64,000 nucleotides of DNA from Manis javanica. Taxonomy: Eukaryota > Chordata > Mammalia > Pholidota > Manidae. A model generated the notes under the pieces. It was not told the DNA's origin. It saw only the letters and a list, made by a program, of their open reading frames with translations, and ran no database searches. The stretch spans positions 138,987,173 to 139,051,172 of the forward strand of contig NC_133156.1 in assembly GCF_040802235.1 (NCBI RefSeq). The letters are read 5' to 3'. The position numbers and the translations under genes are program-made. Shown here piece by piece: positions 45,291 to 57,609 of this stretch (its first letter is position 1; each line of letters begins with the position of its first letter).

Positions 45291-46965
45291 ACAACTATAA
45301 TGGATTGTAGTATAATTTTAAGGGTCAGTACAGGGCTCCTAGTCAATACGCTTTGTTATTGAGAGGTCAATAAATGACAAAAAAAGGTCTTCCTATTTCA
45401 TTCTTGTTCCCTTTGTACATCTGGGGGATAATAGAGCAACATTTATATCAATGTTTCACTTAGAAATGAGTATTATCCACAGAAGTACTATCAAGGAGAA
45501 CCCTGTTTTAAATTTTCTACCACTTTTCTCAAGAGTAAATGTTCTGAAGGGCAAACATTATTGCAGATTGTAACTCAACAATGAATGTCTTAAAACCCTG
45601 CACAGCTATATTTGAAAGGAAGCCAAACTTATGGGGAAAAAAATGTCCACTTCAAATGCTTAATGAAGGCAATTTGTCAACAATTTCACACATCATTTGC
45701 CCACAACCTTTGAATAGGAAATTTCCCAATTTACCTTTTTCCCATGTGAACTTCTGATCATATGCATTTAGTGATTCATTAATCATCATCTTCCCCAGAA
45801 ATGGAGATGCAAGGAGAATACAGTCTAAGAAATCTGTGAAAATAGATTCTATGAAATATGTTTATTGTTAATGCTTTTTAAAAATAATGTCAGAGACATG
45901 CACATGGAGTTATGATCAGAGGTTTAAGACTTGGTGTGAATTTGCCATAGCTTAAAACAAAGTGCGCCTTAGACTGTCTAGATCTTAGACTTACACACAT
46001 TCTGCTGAGAAGCGGAGAGGAGAGAAAAGAGGAGAGAAAAAGAGGCAAATGAACATGACCTACAGGAAAACAAGCAAAACTTCCCCTATGTCACTGATTC
46101 TTTAAATAATTAACAAGAAATGCTTCCCAAAGGGACTTATTTGTCAAATAACTGACTTAAAACCATTACTGTTGATTGTCAGTATACTTTTATAACCAAA
46201 ATACCTGAGGGATAAATTGATGGAAAGTAATTAATAAGACCAAGAATAAGGTTTACTGCATGTAACTGATACTATTTGCAAATCTGGGAGTCATGAAGTA
46301 TTGTACTGATTGAGAGAGAAGACACAGATGTTTTCTGCTATTTTAGAAAAGGAAAGAAGGGTAAAACACTCCAACCAACAGAAAAGGGGGTGCAGAACAT
46401 TTAGAGCTGTAATACTTACATGGAAACTATTTTGTTACATTTTTAATGTAAAGTACAATTTCCCGATTGCACACTTGGATAGTCCACATGTGGGACTCAG
46501 GTGTGACATCTACATTGGCAAATAAAGTAGTTTTATAAGATAAGGTAAAATGAACAATTGATCCAGTATCTAGTTAATCTGGCAAGAAAGAATTTATAAC
46601 TGGAAAATATGGGAAAACTGGTGGAAGATTTGGGAAAATATTGGAATAAATTGTCCAGTGATTTTTACCCTTCAATCCACTTTTTCAGCATAAAGATTGT
46701 GTTTGCTAAACTATTTGAACTACATATAGGACTGGTGATGGAATTTAGCATGTGTTTGTATATCTCTGTGCACACATATTTATGTTTATGCATGTGAGGG
46801 CTTTGTCAGAATGAAATGTTTGGGCTACCCTTATTACCCACCTGATTTTAATTCGTTTTACCAGATATTTACTGAAATTCTCAAATTTCTTAATTTAGAG
46901 ATAATTGGCAAAGGGTAAGTTATTGCTATTTACATTTAGATAGATGTGAAAAAATGCACTGATGT
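45291..46965. other. intergenic, includes a GA-rich patch
   Basis: No gene. A short purine repeat (GGAGAGGAGAGAAAAGAGGA type) lies at about 46012-46045. Confidence 0.45.
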
Positions 46966-47180
46966 TGTGGCAGACAGACCCTAGGGCAGCTCTCATTGTT
47001 ATGTTCTGGATAACCTGCTTCCCTTGAGTGTGGGAGGGACCTGCTACCTGCCTCCAAGCAATAGAATATGGAAGAAATGGTGGGGTGTCACTTCCATTAT
47101 TATGTTATCACACACACACGTGCATGTGTGACATTGCCCTGGCCCATCTGCATGTGGGAGCTTGAATCATGTAGGAATTG
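46966..47180 (+). mobile_element. ancient MER-type repeat
   Basis: TTGAGTGTGGGAGGGACCTG, CCAAGCAATAGAATATGGAA and GGGGTGTCACTTCCATTATT, then a TTATGTTAT, match the order of a widespread old mammalian repeat ('gtgggtgggacctgtgacttgcttctaaccaatagaatatgg...'). Its segment 47036-47073 is the source of an inverted copy at 47536-47573. Confidence 0.6.
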
Positions 47181-47254
47181 TTATCTCAGAGTTACAAAAG
47201 TCTACCTCTTGCCAGTGCTTCAGTTTTAAACAAAAATCAGCCATCGGGTCAAAA

Positions 47255-48560
47255 TGAGACACACAAAACAATTGACAAAGAACAAAATAGGAGGATTTAT
47301 ACTTCCCAACTTCAAAATTTACAAAGCAGAAGTAATGAAGACAGTATAGTACTGGCACAAGGATAGACATACCGATCAATGGACTAGAAGTGAGATTTCA
47401 GAAATGAGATTGCACATATATGGTTAACTGATTTTCAGCAAGAGTGCCAAGACCATCCAACTGAGAAAGAACAGTGTTTTCAATAAATGGTGCTGGATCA
47501 GGCAAATAGCCACATGCAGAATAATAAAGTTGGGATTCCATATTCCATTGCTTGGAGGCAGGTAGCAGGTCCCTATCTCACACGATATACAAAAAATAAT
47601 GGATCAAAATGGATCAAAGACCTAAATGTAAGACTAAAACTGTAGAAAACTTTTTGAATAAGAAAGGGGTAAATCTTCACAACATGGGATTTGACAAAGA
47701 ATTCTTGGATATGATATCAAAAGCACAATCAAAAAAGAAAAAAAGACATAAATTGGACTTCATCAAAATTAAAAACATTGTGTTTCCAAGGACATCATTA
47801 AAAAGTGAAATAAAAACCCATGCAATGGAAGAAAATATTTATAAATCATATTCTGATAAAGACTTGTATCCAGAATAAAGAATATATACAACTTGTATCC
47901 AGAAAATATACCTTAAAAATGAAAAGGCATCCCAATTAAGAAATTGCCAAAATATCTGAATAGACATCTCTCCGCAGAAGACACGCAAATGACCGATAAC
48001 CACATGAAAAGATGCTTGACATCTTTAGTCCTCAGGGAAATGCAAATCAAAACCACAATGAGATACCACTTCACATCCTCTAGGCTGACTAGAATAAAAA
48101 AGGAAGACAATAACAAGTATGTGCAATGATGTGGAGAAATCAAACCCTCACATGCACTGCTGGTGGGAACCACTTCGGAAAAAAGTGTGGTAGTTGCTCA
48201 ATAGGTTAAATAAAGATGACCCAGAAATTGTATCCAATAGAAATGATAATGTATGCCCATACAAAAACTTATACACAAATACTTATGGAAGCATTATTCA
48301 TAATAGCCAAAAGGTAGGAACAATCTAAATCCCATCAACTGACAAATAGATAAACAAAATATTGTATAAATATACACTGGAAGATTATTTGGCCATAATA
48401 AGGAATTAAGTATGGAAGAACTGTGAACACATGCTAAGTGAGGGAAGCCAATCACAAAAACACCATATATTGTATGATTCCATTCCTGTGAAATGTCCAG
48501 AACAGGGAAATCTATATATAGAGACAGTAAATTAGTGGTGTAGAGAAGTAGTAGAGAAGT
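47255..48560 (+). mobile_element. old L1 fragment, ORF2 3' part
   Basis: Forward L1 ORF2 C-terminal region: AGTATAGTACTGGCACAAGG, ACCGATCAATGGACTAGAAG, AATAAATGGTGCTGGATCAG, ATGGATCAAAGACCTAAATG, TCTCCGCAGAAGACACGCAA, ACATGAAAAGATGCTTGACA and CACTGCTGGTGGGAACC. The frame is broken several times (open pieces at 47609-47878 and 47944-48129 lie in different frames). A foreign 38-bp inverted copy interrupts it at 47536-47573. Confidence 0.9.
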
Positions 48561-49214
48561 GAAGGAGTAATAGGGATATTCCTAAATCTTTCTGAATTAA
48601 TTATTCACCATATTCTCAATTCAATCTGGCAAGTTGCTCTTGAACCACTGGAAAATCATAAATGGAACTTGCTGATACTGAACTGCCTCTCCATAAGTAA
48701 CATTATTTTTTAGTGTATCAGTAGTAAAGTCACTGACACTTTGCTGTTGACAAGCTGGGACAATGACAGGTCTTGACAAGATATTTTCTCCAAGAATAAA
48801 TTGTACAGGGACCATATGCCCTGTTTTTGTGTTCTGATGTATTCATTGAGCTCTTAAAGCCTCCATAAAGTCCAGCTTAGTTTAAGAACTCGTGAGGGAC
48901 CACCAGTTGTAGAACACTGAATAAATATTTTGCTTGATTAAATGCCCTCGCTCTTCCTTTGTTTATATTTTACTAAAAACAGAAAATTCTTATTTTGCTT
49001 TCAAGTGAACTGATCAATGACAAGGTAAATATCTGAAGTCAACCTGTAAACGCCCAGGTCCATGGGGAGGCTTGTTGATAGCTCTCTCTGGGTGACTGTG
49101 CTTAGCTTGAGAATGCTTTGATAGGTGGGTCCTAGTGGTAAGAATCATTTCCTTTTTTCAAACATGAATTTATTATTCCATTGTCTTCTAGCACTGTGTC
49201 ATTTATGAGCATTC
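48561..49214. other. intergenic, no recognisable feature
   Basis: Short unique-looking stretch between L1 pieces of opposite orientation. No gene seen. Confidence 0.4.
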
Positions 49215-49905
49215 ATATGCCATTTTCTCCCAGATTTGTTGAGATAATAATTGACATATAACATCATATAAATTTAAGGTTTGATTTCAAATACATGTTG
49301 ATTTGATGATGCAATTATATGTCACATCTTCATGCCATCACATAATTACCATTTCTCTTTTGTGAGAACATTTAACATCTGCTCCCTTCAGAACATTGAG
49401 TATATGATACGGTATTACTATAATCATCATGCTTTACATTAGATCTCCAGAACTTGCTAATTTTATAACTGGAAGTTTGTACTTTGTGACCAACATCTCC
49501 CCTTTTTCCCCACCACCCAGAACGCTGGAAAACACCACCCTACTCTCTTTTTCTATGAGTTTGACTTTTTTAGATTCCACATTGACAGGTGGTATCATAG
49601 AGTATTTGGCCTTCTCTATCTTACTTATCTCACTTAGCATAATACCCTCAAGGATCATTCAAGTTGTCATAAATGGCAGGATTTCCTTCTTTCTCATGGC
49701 TAAATAATCCACTGTGTATGTGATATCTTTTTTATCCATTCATCTGTTGGCAGGCGCTCAGGTTGTTTCCATATATTGGCTATTGTGAGCAATCCTGCAA
49801 TGAGCATGGGAATGCAGATAATTTTCAAGATCCTGGTTTCATTTCCCTTGGATATAGACCCAGAAGTGTGATTGCTGCATCATCACATGTCATTCTGGTT
49901 TTCAT
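49215..49905 (-). mobile_element. old L1 3' end, antisense
   Basis: Reversed L1 3' UTR and ORF2 end: TGAGATAATAATTGACATAT, TAACTGGAAGTTTGTACTTT, TTAGATTCCACATTGACAGG, TCACTTAGCATAATACCCTC, AAATGGCAGGATTTCCTTCT and TATCCATTCATCTGTTGGCA, followed by TATAGACCCAGAAGTGTGAT. Confidence 0.9.
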
Positions 49906-50400
49906 CCCTTCAGGTGTTAAAAATGTTCCCCCTTTCTAGATGCTCAGTTTTTCCCTTATTTTTCTTATTTTTCACATTCCACTGTATGGTGTGTCTAGGT
50001 GTGAATATTATTTCATACAAACAGTTTGACATCTAGAGGTTTCTTTCTATCTGAAAACTCATGGAAAATATCCTTCTATTAATCTGAGTAATTCTTCCTT
50101 TCCATTTGCACTTATTCTCCTTGACCACAACTCCTGTTAGGTAATGGAATTTCTGGATCTATCTTCCTGGTCTCTCAATTTTTTTGCTTTTATTTCTTCT
50201 TTTTCTTCACTATTTTATGTTATATTCTGTGAACACTCACAACCTGAGGTTTTAGCTCCTGAATTGTCTTTATTAGCTAATCTATTGTTTTTGTCTTCTC
50301 CATCTATTCACATTTTTAAAAAATTCAATAATCATATTTTTACATTTCCAAGATATCTAATATATTACATAGAAACTCCATTCTGATTTACCTTATCCTG
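49906..50400 (-). mobile_element. probable L1M/HAL1-type 5' fragment, antisense
   Basis: 'cttatttttcacattccact', 'tatcttcctggtctctcaat' and 'tcctgaattgtctttattag ctaatct' resemble the reversed L1M 5'/ORF1 region, as at 62160-62760. Weaker than the flanking L1 pieces. Confidence 0.45.
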
Positions 50401-50559
50401 TATTTCTGAGGTTAATGACAGTTTCATTTACAAAAAAAGTATTGAAAAATTGGCTCATGTTCAAAATAAAAGAAAAAAAAGAGCTTTAATGAGGAAATAA
50501 GAAAATTAAGTCTTCCCCTTATCTAGGCCCAGCAAAGTCCTCCAGGAAGCAACTTATAT

Positions 50560-51055
50560 CAATAGCTTCTTTTTAATGGATATATATAACTCCAAAAGTT
50601 TTCTATTCACATGTATGTATAGATTTGTATTTTTTAGCAAAAAGTATGGCATACTTCACATACTTCTGTATTATGCCTGTTTTTGTTGCTTCACTATTTC
50701 ACTTTTACAAAATTTTGGAGGATTTTCTATAATCCACACAACAAAATTATCTTTTTTAAAAAAGTACTCTCATAATTCACTGTGTGAGACACCATAAATT
50801 ATTCATATACTATCCTATTGATGAGCATTGAGATTGCTTACTGATATTTGCCATTACCAACACTGCTGTAGTATACATCTCTGCCCACTTATTTTATACT
50901 CATTTTGTCAATATAAGTTGTAGAATGAATTCTTAGAAATGAAATTGCACGTCTAAATATATTTGCATTCAAAATTTTGATGATCAGTACCAAGTTGTCC
51001 TCTAAAGAGATTGCACTAACAATTTATGAGTGTCTATTTCCTTACAGACACTGAA
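50560..51055 (-). mobile_element. old L1 (L1ME/L1M type) 3' end, antisense
   Basis: 'cataaattattcatatacta tcctattgatgagcattgag' then 'tagaatgaattcttagaaat gaaattgc' and 'ttgatgatcagtaccaagtt gtcctctaaagag' follow the reversed old-L1 ORF2 end. Confidence 0.7.
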
Positions 51056-51305
51056 GCTGTGCTCTAAAATATGTCTGTGATCTATCTTTCTAAGCATAGG
51101 TTCTATTCACATTTCTGGGGACAGGAAATACTAAGTTACCTGCAAAAAGCAGCTGGAAGATTTGTACCAAATGTTATTTTCACTTTTAAAAATAAGGTCC
51201 CATGCTCATTGCCATTGATCAAAAGTAATAGTAAAAGCAGGCTAAAGAGAAGTATGCTTTCAATAGTGTTCTGGTATGGGGACAATAGCTACTTTGGTCC
51301 AGCAC

Positions 51306-51622
51306 TGTTATTGATGAAATGTTTGTGTCCCCCCAAAATTCATAGGTTGAAATCCCAACATCCAATATAATGGTATTAAGAAGTGGGGCCTCTGGGAAGT
51401 AATTAAGTTGTGAGGGCAGGGTCCTCATGAATGGGATTAGTGCTCGTACAAGAGAAGATGCAAAAAAGCCATCACAAGCAAGGACAAGGCCCTGACCAGC
51501 TACTGGACCTGCTGGTACCTTGACCTTGGGCTTGCTAGCCTCCAGAACCATGAGAAATAAATACTTGCTAAAGCCACCCATCTATGATATTTTTGTTATA
51601 GCAGCCAGAATGGACTAAGACA
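51306..51622 (+). mobile_element. solo MaLR (MLT1-type) LTR
   Basis: Starts TGTTATTGATGAAATGTTTG and ends ...GGACTAAGACA. Internal blocks GTGTCCCCCCAAAATTCATA, TGGTATTAAGAAGTGGGGCC, TCCTCATGAATGGGATTAGT and GCCTCCAGAACCATGAGAAA identify a MaLR-type LTR, with an AATAAA signal near the end. AGCAC occurs directly before (51301-51305) and after (51623-51627), a 5-base target duplication as expected for the ERV-L/MaLR group. Confidence 0.85.
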
Positions 51623-51627
51623 AGCAC

Positions 51628-52550
51628 CATTACAAATTGTACAGCATGAAACCACAACATTTTAAAGGAATATAATTTATTGATCTTTAATGACATTAAT
51701 ATTTCTGTGGTTAATGATGGGTATATTTCAGGAGGGAAGGCTAAGTTATAGTTAGGAAAACTTAAAGCTTTACAAACAAGTTTGGGAAATTCCAGAATTA
51801 GAACAAAATGAGAAGTTATTTTTTAAAATGTTTATCAAAAGGTTACTATTGAATTTCAGTTTCTGCTCCTGTGTATTGTTTGTGGCATTGCTAATTTCCA
51901 TTTTCACTTGCTAATATCATTCTCTCAGCTTCAAAACATTTCCAGTTTCCCAAATATCATACTTATAGTCAAACTCATTCTGTGGCGAGTATAGAAGTAC
52001 AAATCATTTTTACACCAGAATGATACATTAAAACATCAGCTAGTTCAGTTTGTTCATTTTAAATATTGGGAAACTGATACTCAAGATTTTAAGTGATGTG
52101 TTCAATGTCTCAGAACTTTTTAGAAGCAGAGCTCTATCTTTCTGCTAAATCTTCCATTCTGGCAAGTAGCACAGAACTGCATTGCCAACATATAGATAAT
52201 TTCTGGGAGGAAACATGGAAAACAAAAGGAACTGCTTTATAGACAGATTTCTTGGTAACCTCCCTGATTTTTAATTTTTTTTATTGTTATTACAGTATGT
52301 TGTTACACTGAATAAAAATATGGGAAAAAATAAAAAAGAAACAAATGGCAAACAGTTAGGTTTACCAGTTCTTTGTGAAAGATAACATATTTATAATATG
52401 TTTCTCCAGATTACAACAGCCTGGAGGGAAACAAGTTTTGACATAAGAGCAATGAGAAGTGTTTTTCTGACTCAGGCCTTGCCCACGGGATTGCAGGAAA
52501 GTTAGCCTCCCTTAAATTCTTCCAAGCTAGTTCAGAAAGTCATTATCTGG
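51628..52550. other. intergenic, with a probable MIR
   Basis: At about 51990-52175 the blocks 'tattgggaaactgatactca', 'gatgtgttcaatgtctcaga' and 'agaagcagagctctatcttt' look like a diverged reversed MIR. AT-rich elsewhere, and no gene. Confidence 0.45.
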
Positions 52551-53751
52551 GGGTGTCTCATACAAGCACACATTCTAATTCCTCTAGCTCCCATGCTAAG
52601 CCTACCAATTCTTTCTGCCTGTATTCTGCTGATTCTTCTTGGAGGCAAGCATCAATATACCCCTTGCTTTCTATCAAGAGAGAAATTTGGGAATCGGAAG
52701 GAACTTGGGGAGACAGTGCCATGCATGCTGGATGGCTGTGTCTGAATTATTCTCTGCTAATGCTGTGGGTTTTGGTAATAAAGGCAGTCATGGCAGGGAG
52801 TTAATTGCTCCTTGGCCCAGTTCACCTCTGCGATACTTACCTGAGGACTGGGGTCTAAGTGGAAAACTGCCCCACATGATTTCAGACAGAGCACTCTTCA
52901 GGAAAAAAAGAACTTGAGCCAGGGTATGTTTGCTCACAGATCAGTTGGGGGCTGTCTGACCTCATTCTATGTCAGTGAGACCAAAGTGGTGTACAGTATC
53001 TACCTTCTCCTCCACTTTAGGGACCGGAGCTAATGCCAGACTCTCCTGGAGCAATGATGAACTCAGTTCAGGAAATCTTGGAGCTACCACCAAAGAATGA
53101 GAGTTTGCAAATCCCAGGCTGGGGCAGGGGGCCAAGACCCCTTTGGAAATAGGTCTAGTGGGGCTTCAGAGGAACTGGGTGGATTTTGTAAGATGTCTCC
53201 TCATCAGATGGAGAGGGACAATGGAAATCAAGCAGAAATGTAGAAGGATAAAAGAGCCTGATGGGATAGAGGGATGCTGGGAGGGAGAGAGGATTGCTCT
53301 GAAACTCTTTCTGAAGATGTATTGAGAAACATGTCCCTCCTCAGAAAAGACCAGCTGGTTAGGTGAGGTCTCTAGTTCTTGTCTTCCCAACTGGCACTAT
53401 TTCTGGTGGCTTTCCTGGCCCTTCAATAAAATAGTCATTTTTACCTCCATGTGGGCCAGTGGGTGTGAAGGTTGGGAAGGTGGTGTAGTGGCACTTGGGA
53501 AAAACCTAGCAACTGCTTCCTGACTGCCTGGATGGGGAAGAGGCCTCGAGGGGATGGCTCTGAGGGTGGAGAGGCGCTTCCTTGTGAAGTAATGGATGGA
53601 AGGAGGAAGAGCCTGTCCAGGAACCAGCTGCTTGAGTCCTTGGGTTGTTCAGCACAGCCCAGTTTCTCTGGCCTCTCCCCTACCTGGAGCCCGGAGGTCG
53701 GCCACATTGCCAGATTCCAGGGGAAGCCGTTCAGGTCAGTGCCCGTGTGGA
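52551..53751. other. intergenic, moderately GC-rich
   Basis: No gene recognised. Chance open frames on both strands up to 109 codons (53441-53801). No recognisable repeat. Confidence 0.4.
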
Positions 53752-53769
53752 TGGCGCCCCCTGGAGGCA
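53752..53769 (-). promoter_or_regulatory. strong CTCF-like motif
   Basis: Minus-strand TGCCTCCAGGGGGCGCCA matches the CTCF core CCASYAGRKGGCRS except T for A at one position. It lies 28 kb upstream of the FBXL7 start and just outside a MaLR LTR. Confidence 0.5.
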
Positions 53770-53785
53770 CGAGGGGTGGATTTGT

Positions 53786-54274
53786 TTGTACTGCTGTGTA
53801 ACATCACAAATGTTGTGGTTTAAAACAATACCAATTTATCATCTCACAGTTCTGTAGGTCAGAGGCCCAAAATCTTTCTCAAGGGATAAAATCAAGGTAT
53901 TAGCAAGCCCGCATTCCTTCTGAAGACTTAGGGGAGAATCTGTTTCCTTGCCTTCTTCTTCAAAGGGCCACCTGCGTTCCTTGACTCAGGACCACTTCTT
54001 CCATTTTCAAAGTCAGCATAATGACATCTTCCCTCTGACCTCTGCTTTCTTCCTTGTGTCTTTCGCTCTGACTCTGATCCTCCAGCTCCTCCTTAAAATA
54101 ACCTTTGTGAATTCACTGGACCCATTCAGATGATCCAGGATGATCACACCATCTCAAGATCCTTAATTTAGTCACTTCAACAAAGTCCTCTGTAACATGT
54201 AAGGTGGTATATTCATGGTTCAAGGCATTTAGATGTAACCATCCTTGGGAGAGGCCCCCGTGCAGCCTGCCACA
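53786..54274 (-). mobile_element. MaLR (MLT1-type) LTR, antisense
   Basis: Reversed LTR order: GTACTGCTGTGTAACATCAC, TTATCATCTCACAGTTCTGT, AGGTCAGAGGCCCAAAATC, GGGGAGAATCTGTTTCCTTG, CCTGCGTTCCTTGACTCAGG and CATCTCAAGATCCTTAATTT, ending CAGCCTGCCACA. No clear target duplication found. Confidence 0.8.
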
Positions 54275-57200
54275 AGGCGTGCAGTCTGCGCAGATACATG
54301 TGGAGGTCCTGGGCAGGGACCCCGCCCATCCCTTGGCTGTTTGGGGACAGACGGGGGCTTGGCTGGCTCTGGTCTCGGTCACTTGGTCACAGGAGAAGGA
54401 GGCCACTATGGCCCTCCTCATTCACTGGCCTCCCAGACCCTCACTCCCAGTGTTCCTATCCTTTGAACTGAGGGCTTTGCTTCCTGTATATCTTGTCCTA
54501 TCATCGTGTGGACCCCAGAGCAGTGTACCCTCCACTGTTCACAGAGAGGTCTGCGTGGACAGTCAAGTTGCCTTCTGCCTCTTGTCATTACGGATGCATT
54601 TGTTATGTGTCTGCGTAATCTTCTGTAGGCTGGCTTTTTCTCCTAGAGGCTAATTCTTGCAGAAAGAGAGCCCTTTCAGGTCACCACCAAATGTACCAAA
54701 AAGCCCATGTGTGTCTGAATCCTCAGGGGTAACACACATTAGGTCCTTGAGGTAGGATCCTACTGCCATCCTGACTCAAGATAAAATTTTCTGCAGCTAA
54801 AAAGACAGCCCCCCAAACAACCTGTTGATATACTTCCTTTCAGTAAAGTAATGAATAATTTTGAGGGGATGAGATTTAAACCAAACCTACTTCATATCAG
54901 TTGCAGTAAATTATCTTAACTGTGCAATTTCAAAAAGTTATGTTTGGCATTATGTAAATGCAGCCTTTTTCAATAACATAAAGCATTTATTCTATTAAAA
55001 ATGCATCACTTTAAGATAAATAGAAAGAAGATTTGTCAAGAACAGGTCAGCATTCATACTGATGTTATTATTAATAAATAATAATGATATCTTTACATAA
55101 ATAATGAATGTTATACTCTGGTCACACAGTCCTATTGGCTCATGGTCAAGCCAGGAAAGCTAAGTGGCAGCCACACCTATTCTGCTTCATGTGCCAAGTC
55201 CTGATTATCCAGGGTTAGGATGAAGTAGCTGAACAGACATTACCTTCTTGTGCTGTTTTAAAAACAGTAGAAAAGAAACACTGTCACAGGTATGCACAAT
55301 TGATACCTCAATTTTATGTCCGGACTCCAAGTAGAAAGAGGTTCTTTCTGCCAACATACCATCTCACTCTCTCTCTCTTACACACATATACACGCACACA
55401 CATGTGAGCACATGTGTGCATGATCATTGCAGGGTCCAGGAAATCCTGGTCTCTCAAAGACAAATCTAACAGAGATTGGGGTCTCATAAAAAACTCAGGG
55501 TAGAGAAGCAGAAAGAAAGCTCAACTGTCCGAGATTAAAAATAAGACTAAGAAACATCTCTGATTAGTAATAACTAAGGACCAACTTAAGAAAGAGCCTT
55601 CTGCATGAAAAATATGCTTTGAGGGACAAAAAGAACTTGAATTATTCAGGAGTGAATGGAAACAAGACCAGGACTCTTACGCTTTCATCTTTCATGTGAG
55701 GAAATGGAGGCTGATAATGGAAACCTCACTATACCTTTTAATGTCATCCACATATAACTCCTTCTCACTGTGAAGGAGGTCCAGTTATTCCTAAGGTAAG
55801 GGGCAGAGGTAGCTCCATGATCTTTGAAAGTCAAGAGGTGCCAGTATTTTTTATTTTGTATCTTCAATCCATTATTTCTGAGTCCCATTCACAAAGGCAG
55901 TCTGAAATCTTTAGGTAACTTCATAATATCCTAATGTATGAAGCCTTCTCTGGATACTATTTTATAAGGATACCTGAATCAGGTAAACTCCTCACCTACT
56001 AGAATCTTGAATCTTGTGCCCAAGTAGGGAAAGATAAGGAAATAGCACCTATGACAGAATTCTGCAGTAGGAAATTTGTAGTTTTGTTTCGGCTGCCTTA
56101 GATATCTCCTCTCTAGGTATGCAGGACAGCCCTGAGCTGACTGCAGGGGTCTTGAGCTGCACTACCTTGCTTGGCAAAATGATGGGAAGAGAGCCTCTTG
56201 GAGTGCCTCACAGGTTAGGATCTAGGAAAATGGAGAGAAGGGGAAAATGTGAAGGGAATTTGGAGCGAGTAAGGTGGTAATACAAAACCTGTCCATTTGC
56301 CGGATCTGCTACATATTTAAACACTAGGTGTGAGTGTTTTTATTGAGGTGAGGGAATCACAGAAAATGAATAATATTCCACACTCACTCAGTGTGGAGCA
56401 GAAATAAGAGAAATGCTGGGAGGTGAGAACAAGAGTTTGGTAGGAGCCAAAAGTGACCAGGAGAACATAAGCCCCCTGGGAAGCAACAAATTTAGGGAGG
56501 CTTTGGACTTCCCACCAAGTGTGGGTTAAAGCTAGTTTGCATTTTCTCCATTTTGAGAGGCTGGATGGCCTCTGCAGACATTTGAATTACACTCATTTCG
56601 AGGCAGTCAATCTCTGCTCTTTAAAGAAAGTGTGTTCTATAAACCTTGTGAAGCAAAGGTGAGTTAGTCATTCACTGTAACACGTTAACACAACCTAAGC
56701 AAGGAGAGGGGTCAGATTGAGATGCACATAGAGTTCCGTGGTGGAAGCTTGGAAGACCAGGGACGTGACAGCAGGAAGGAAAACAGCTGAGGGTGGGGAG
56801 GAGCTGAGACAGCACCAGCATGTGGTAGAGAAGGTGGCAGAGAAGTGATACCCTGATGCTCACACTTGGTGGTAGCCGATTGGAGGATTCGTCTTGGAGG
56901 GCATGGCAGGGTGGAAAAGGAGGCAGAGTTGCTGACCGTTCTCTGATAATCACATTGAAAAATTTTGAAGGAGGGAAAGCTCTGATATTTAACAATCATT
57001 TTGAAAATTCTGCTTAGTTTTGGCCATCATTTGGGGGCAATTGTGGTGATTCAAGTTTGTTGATCTTTCTAAATATTTCAATATGTGGCAAAGTGAAAGT
57101 AGATTTCTGACATGCTGAGTTATTTCTTACTGAGTAACAATAGGAAATCTGTCAGTAAAGCCAGTAAGTTTCTGAATGAAAGACAATTAATAATGTATCT

Positions 57201-57609
57201 AGTGGATTAACAAACCTAGCCAGTGTGATTACAGTAGAGCTTGAGAAATTGGCCAAAAATATTCAGACCCACTATTTGGGGAAAGAAAACTCCCCTTCTC
57301 CAAGCCACACTAAATCAACAAGAAAAAAATTATTTCAGAAACTCTCTTTCTAAAGGGAAGTGTACTTATGCCAGGAAATCCATTTTAAGAACCTAAAAAA
57401 TAACTGGGTATGCAATCAAGTAAATCTTAATATGTCCTCTTAGCGAAATAATCCCTGTAATTTTATGAAATGTGCTACTTTATTCCTAACAATACTCCTT
57501 GTTTGGAAATCTACCCTGGGTGATACTAACACAGTCACTCCAGCTTTCTTTGAATTAATGTTTTCATTAACTATCTTTTCCCATCCTTTTACTTGAAAAA
57601 GAATCAGCT
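54275..57609. other. intergenic, no gene recognised
   Basis: Contains a short CT/CA-rich simple tract at about 55366-55432. The open frames at 54204-54653 (plus) and 56672-56999 (minus) show no domain or splice context. Confidence 0.45.
55366..55432 (+). repeat. CT- and CA-rich simple tract
   Basis: CTCTCTCTCTCTTACACACA passes into ACACGCACACACATGTGAGC with alternating purine/pyrimidine steps (ACATGTGTGCATG), potentially able to adopt Z-form DNA. Confidence 0.75.

Noticed and set aside
52832..52845. GATACTTACCTG resembling the start of U1 snRNA
   Set aside because: The match ends after about a dozen bases and nothing following resembles U1.
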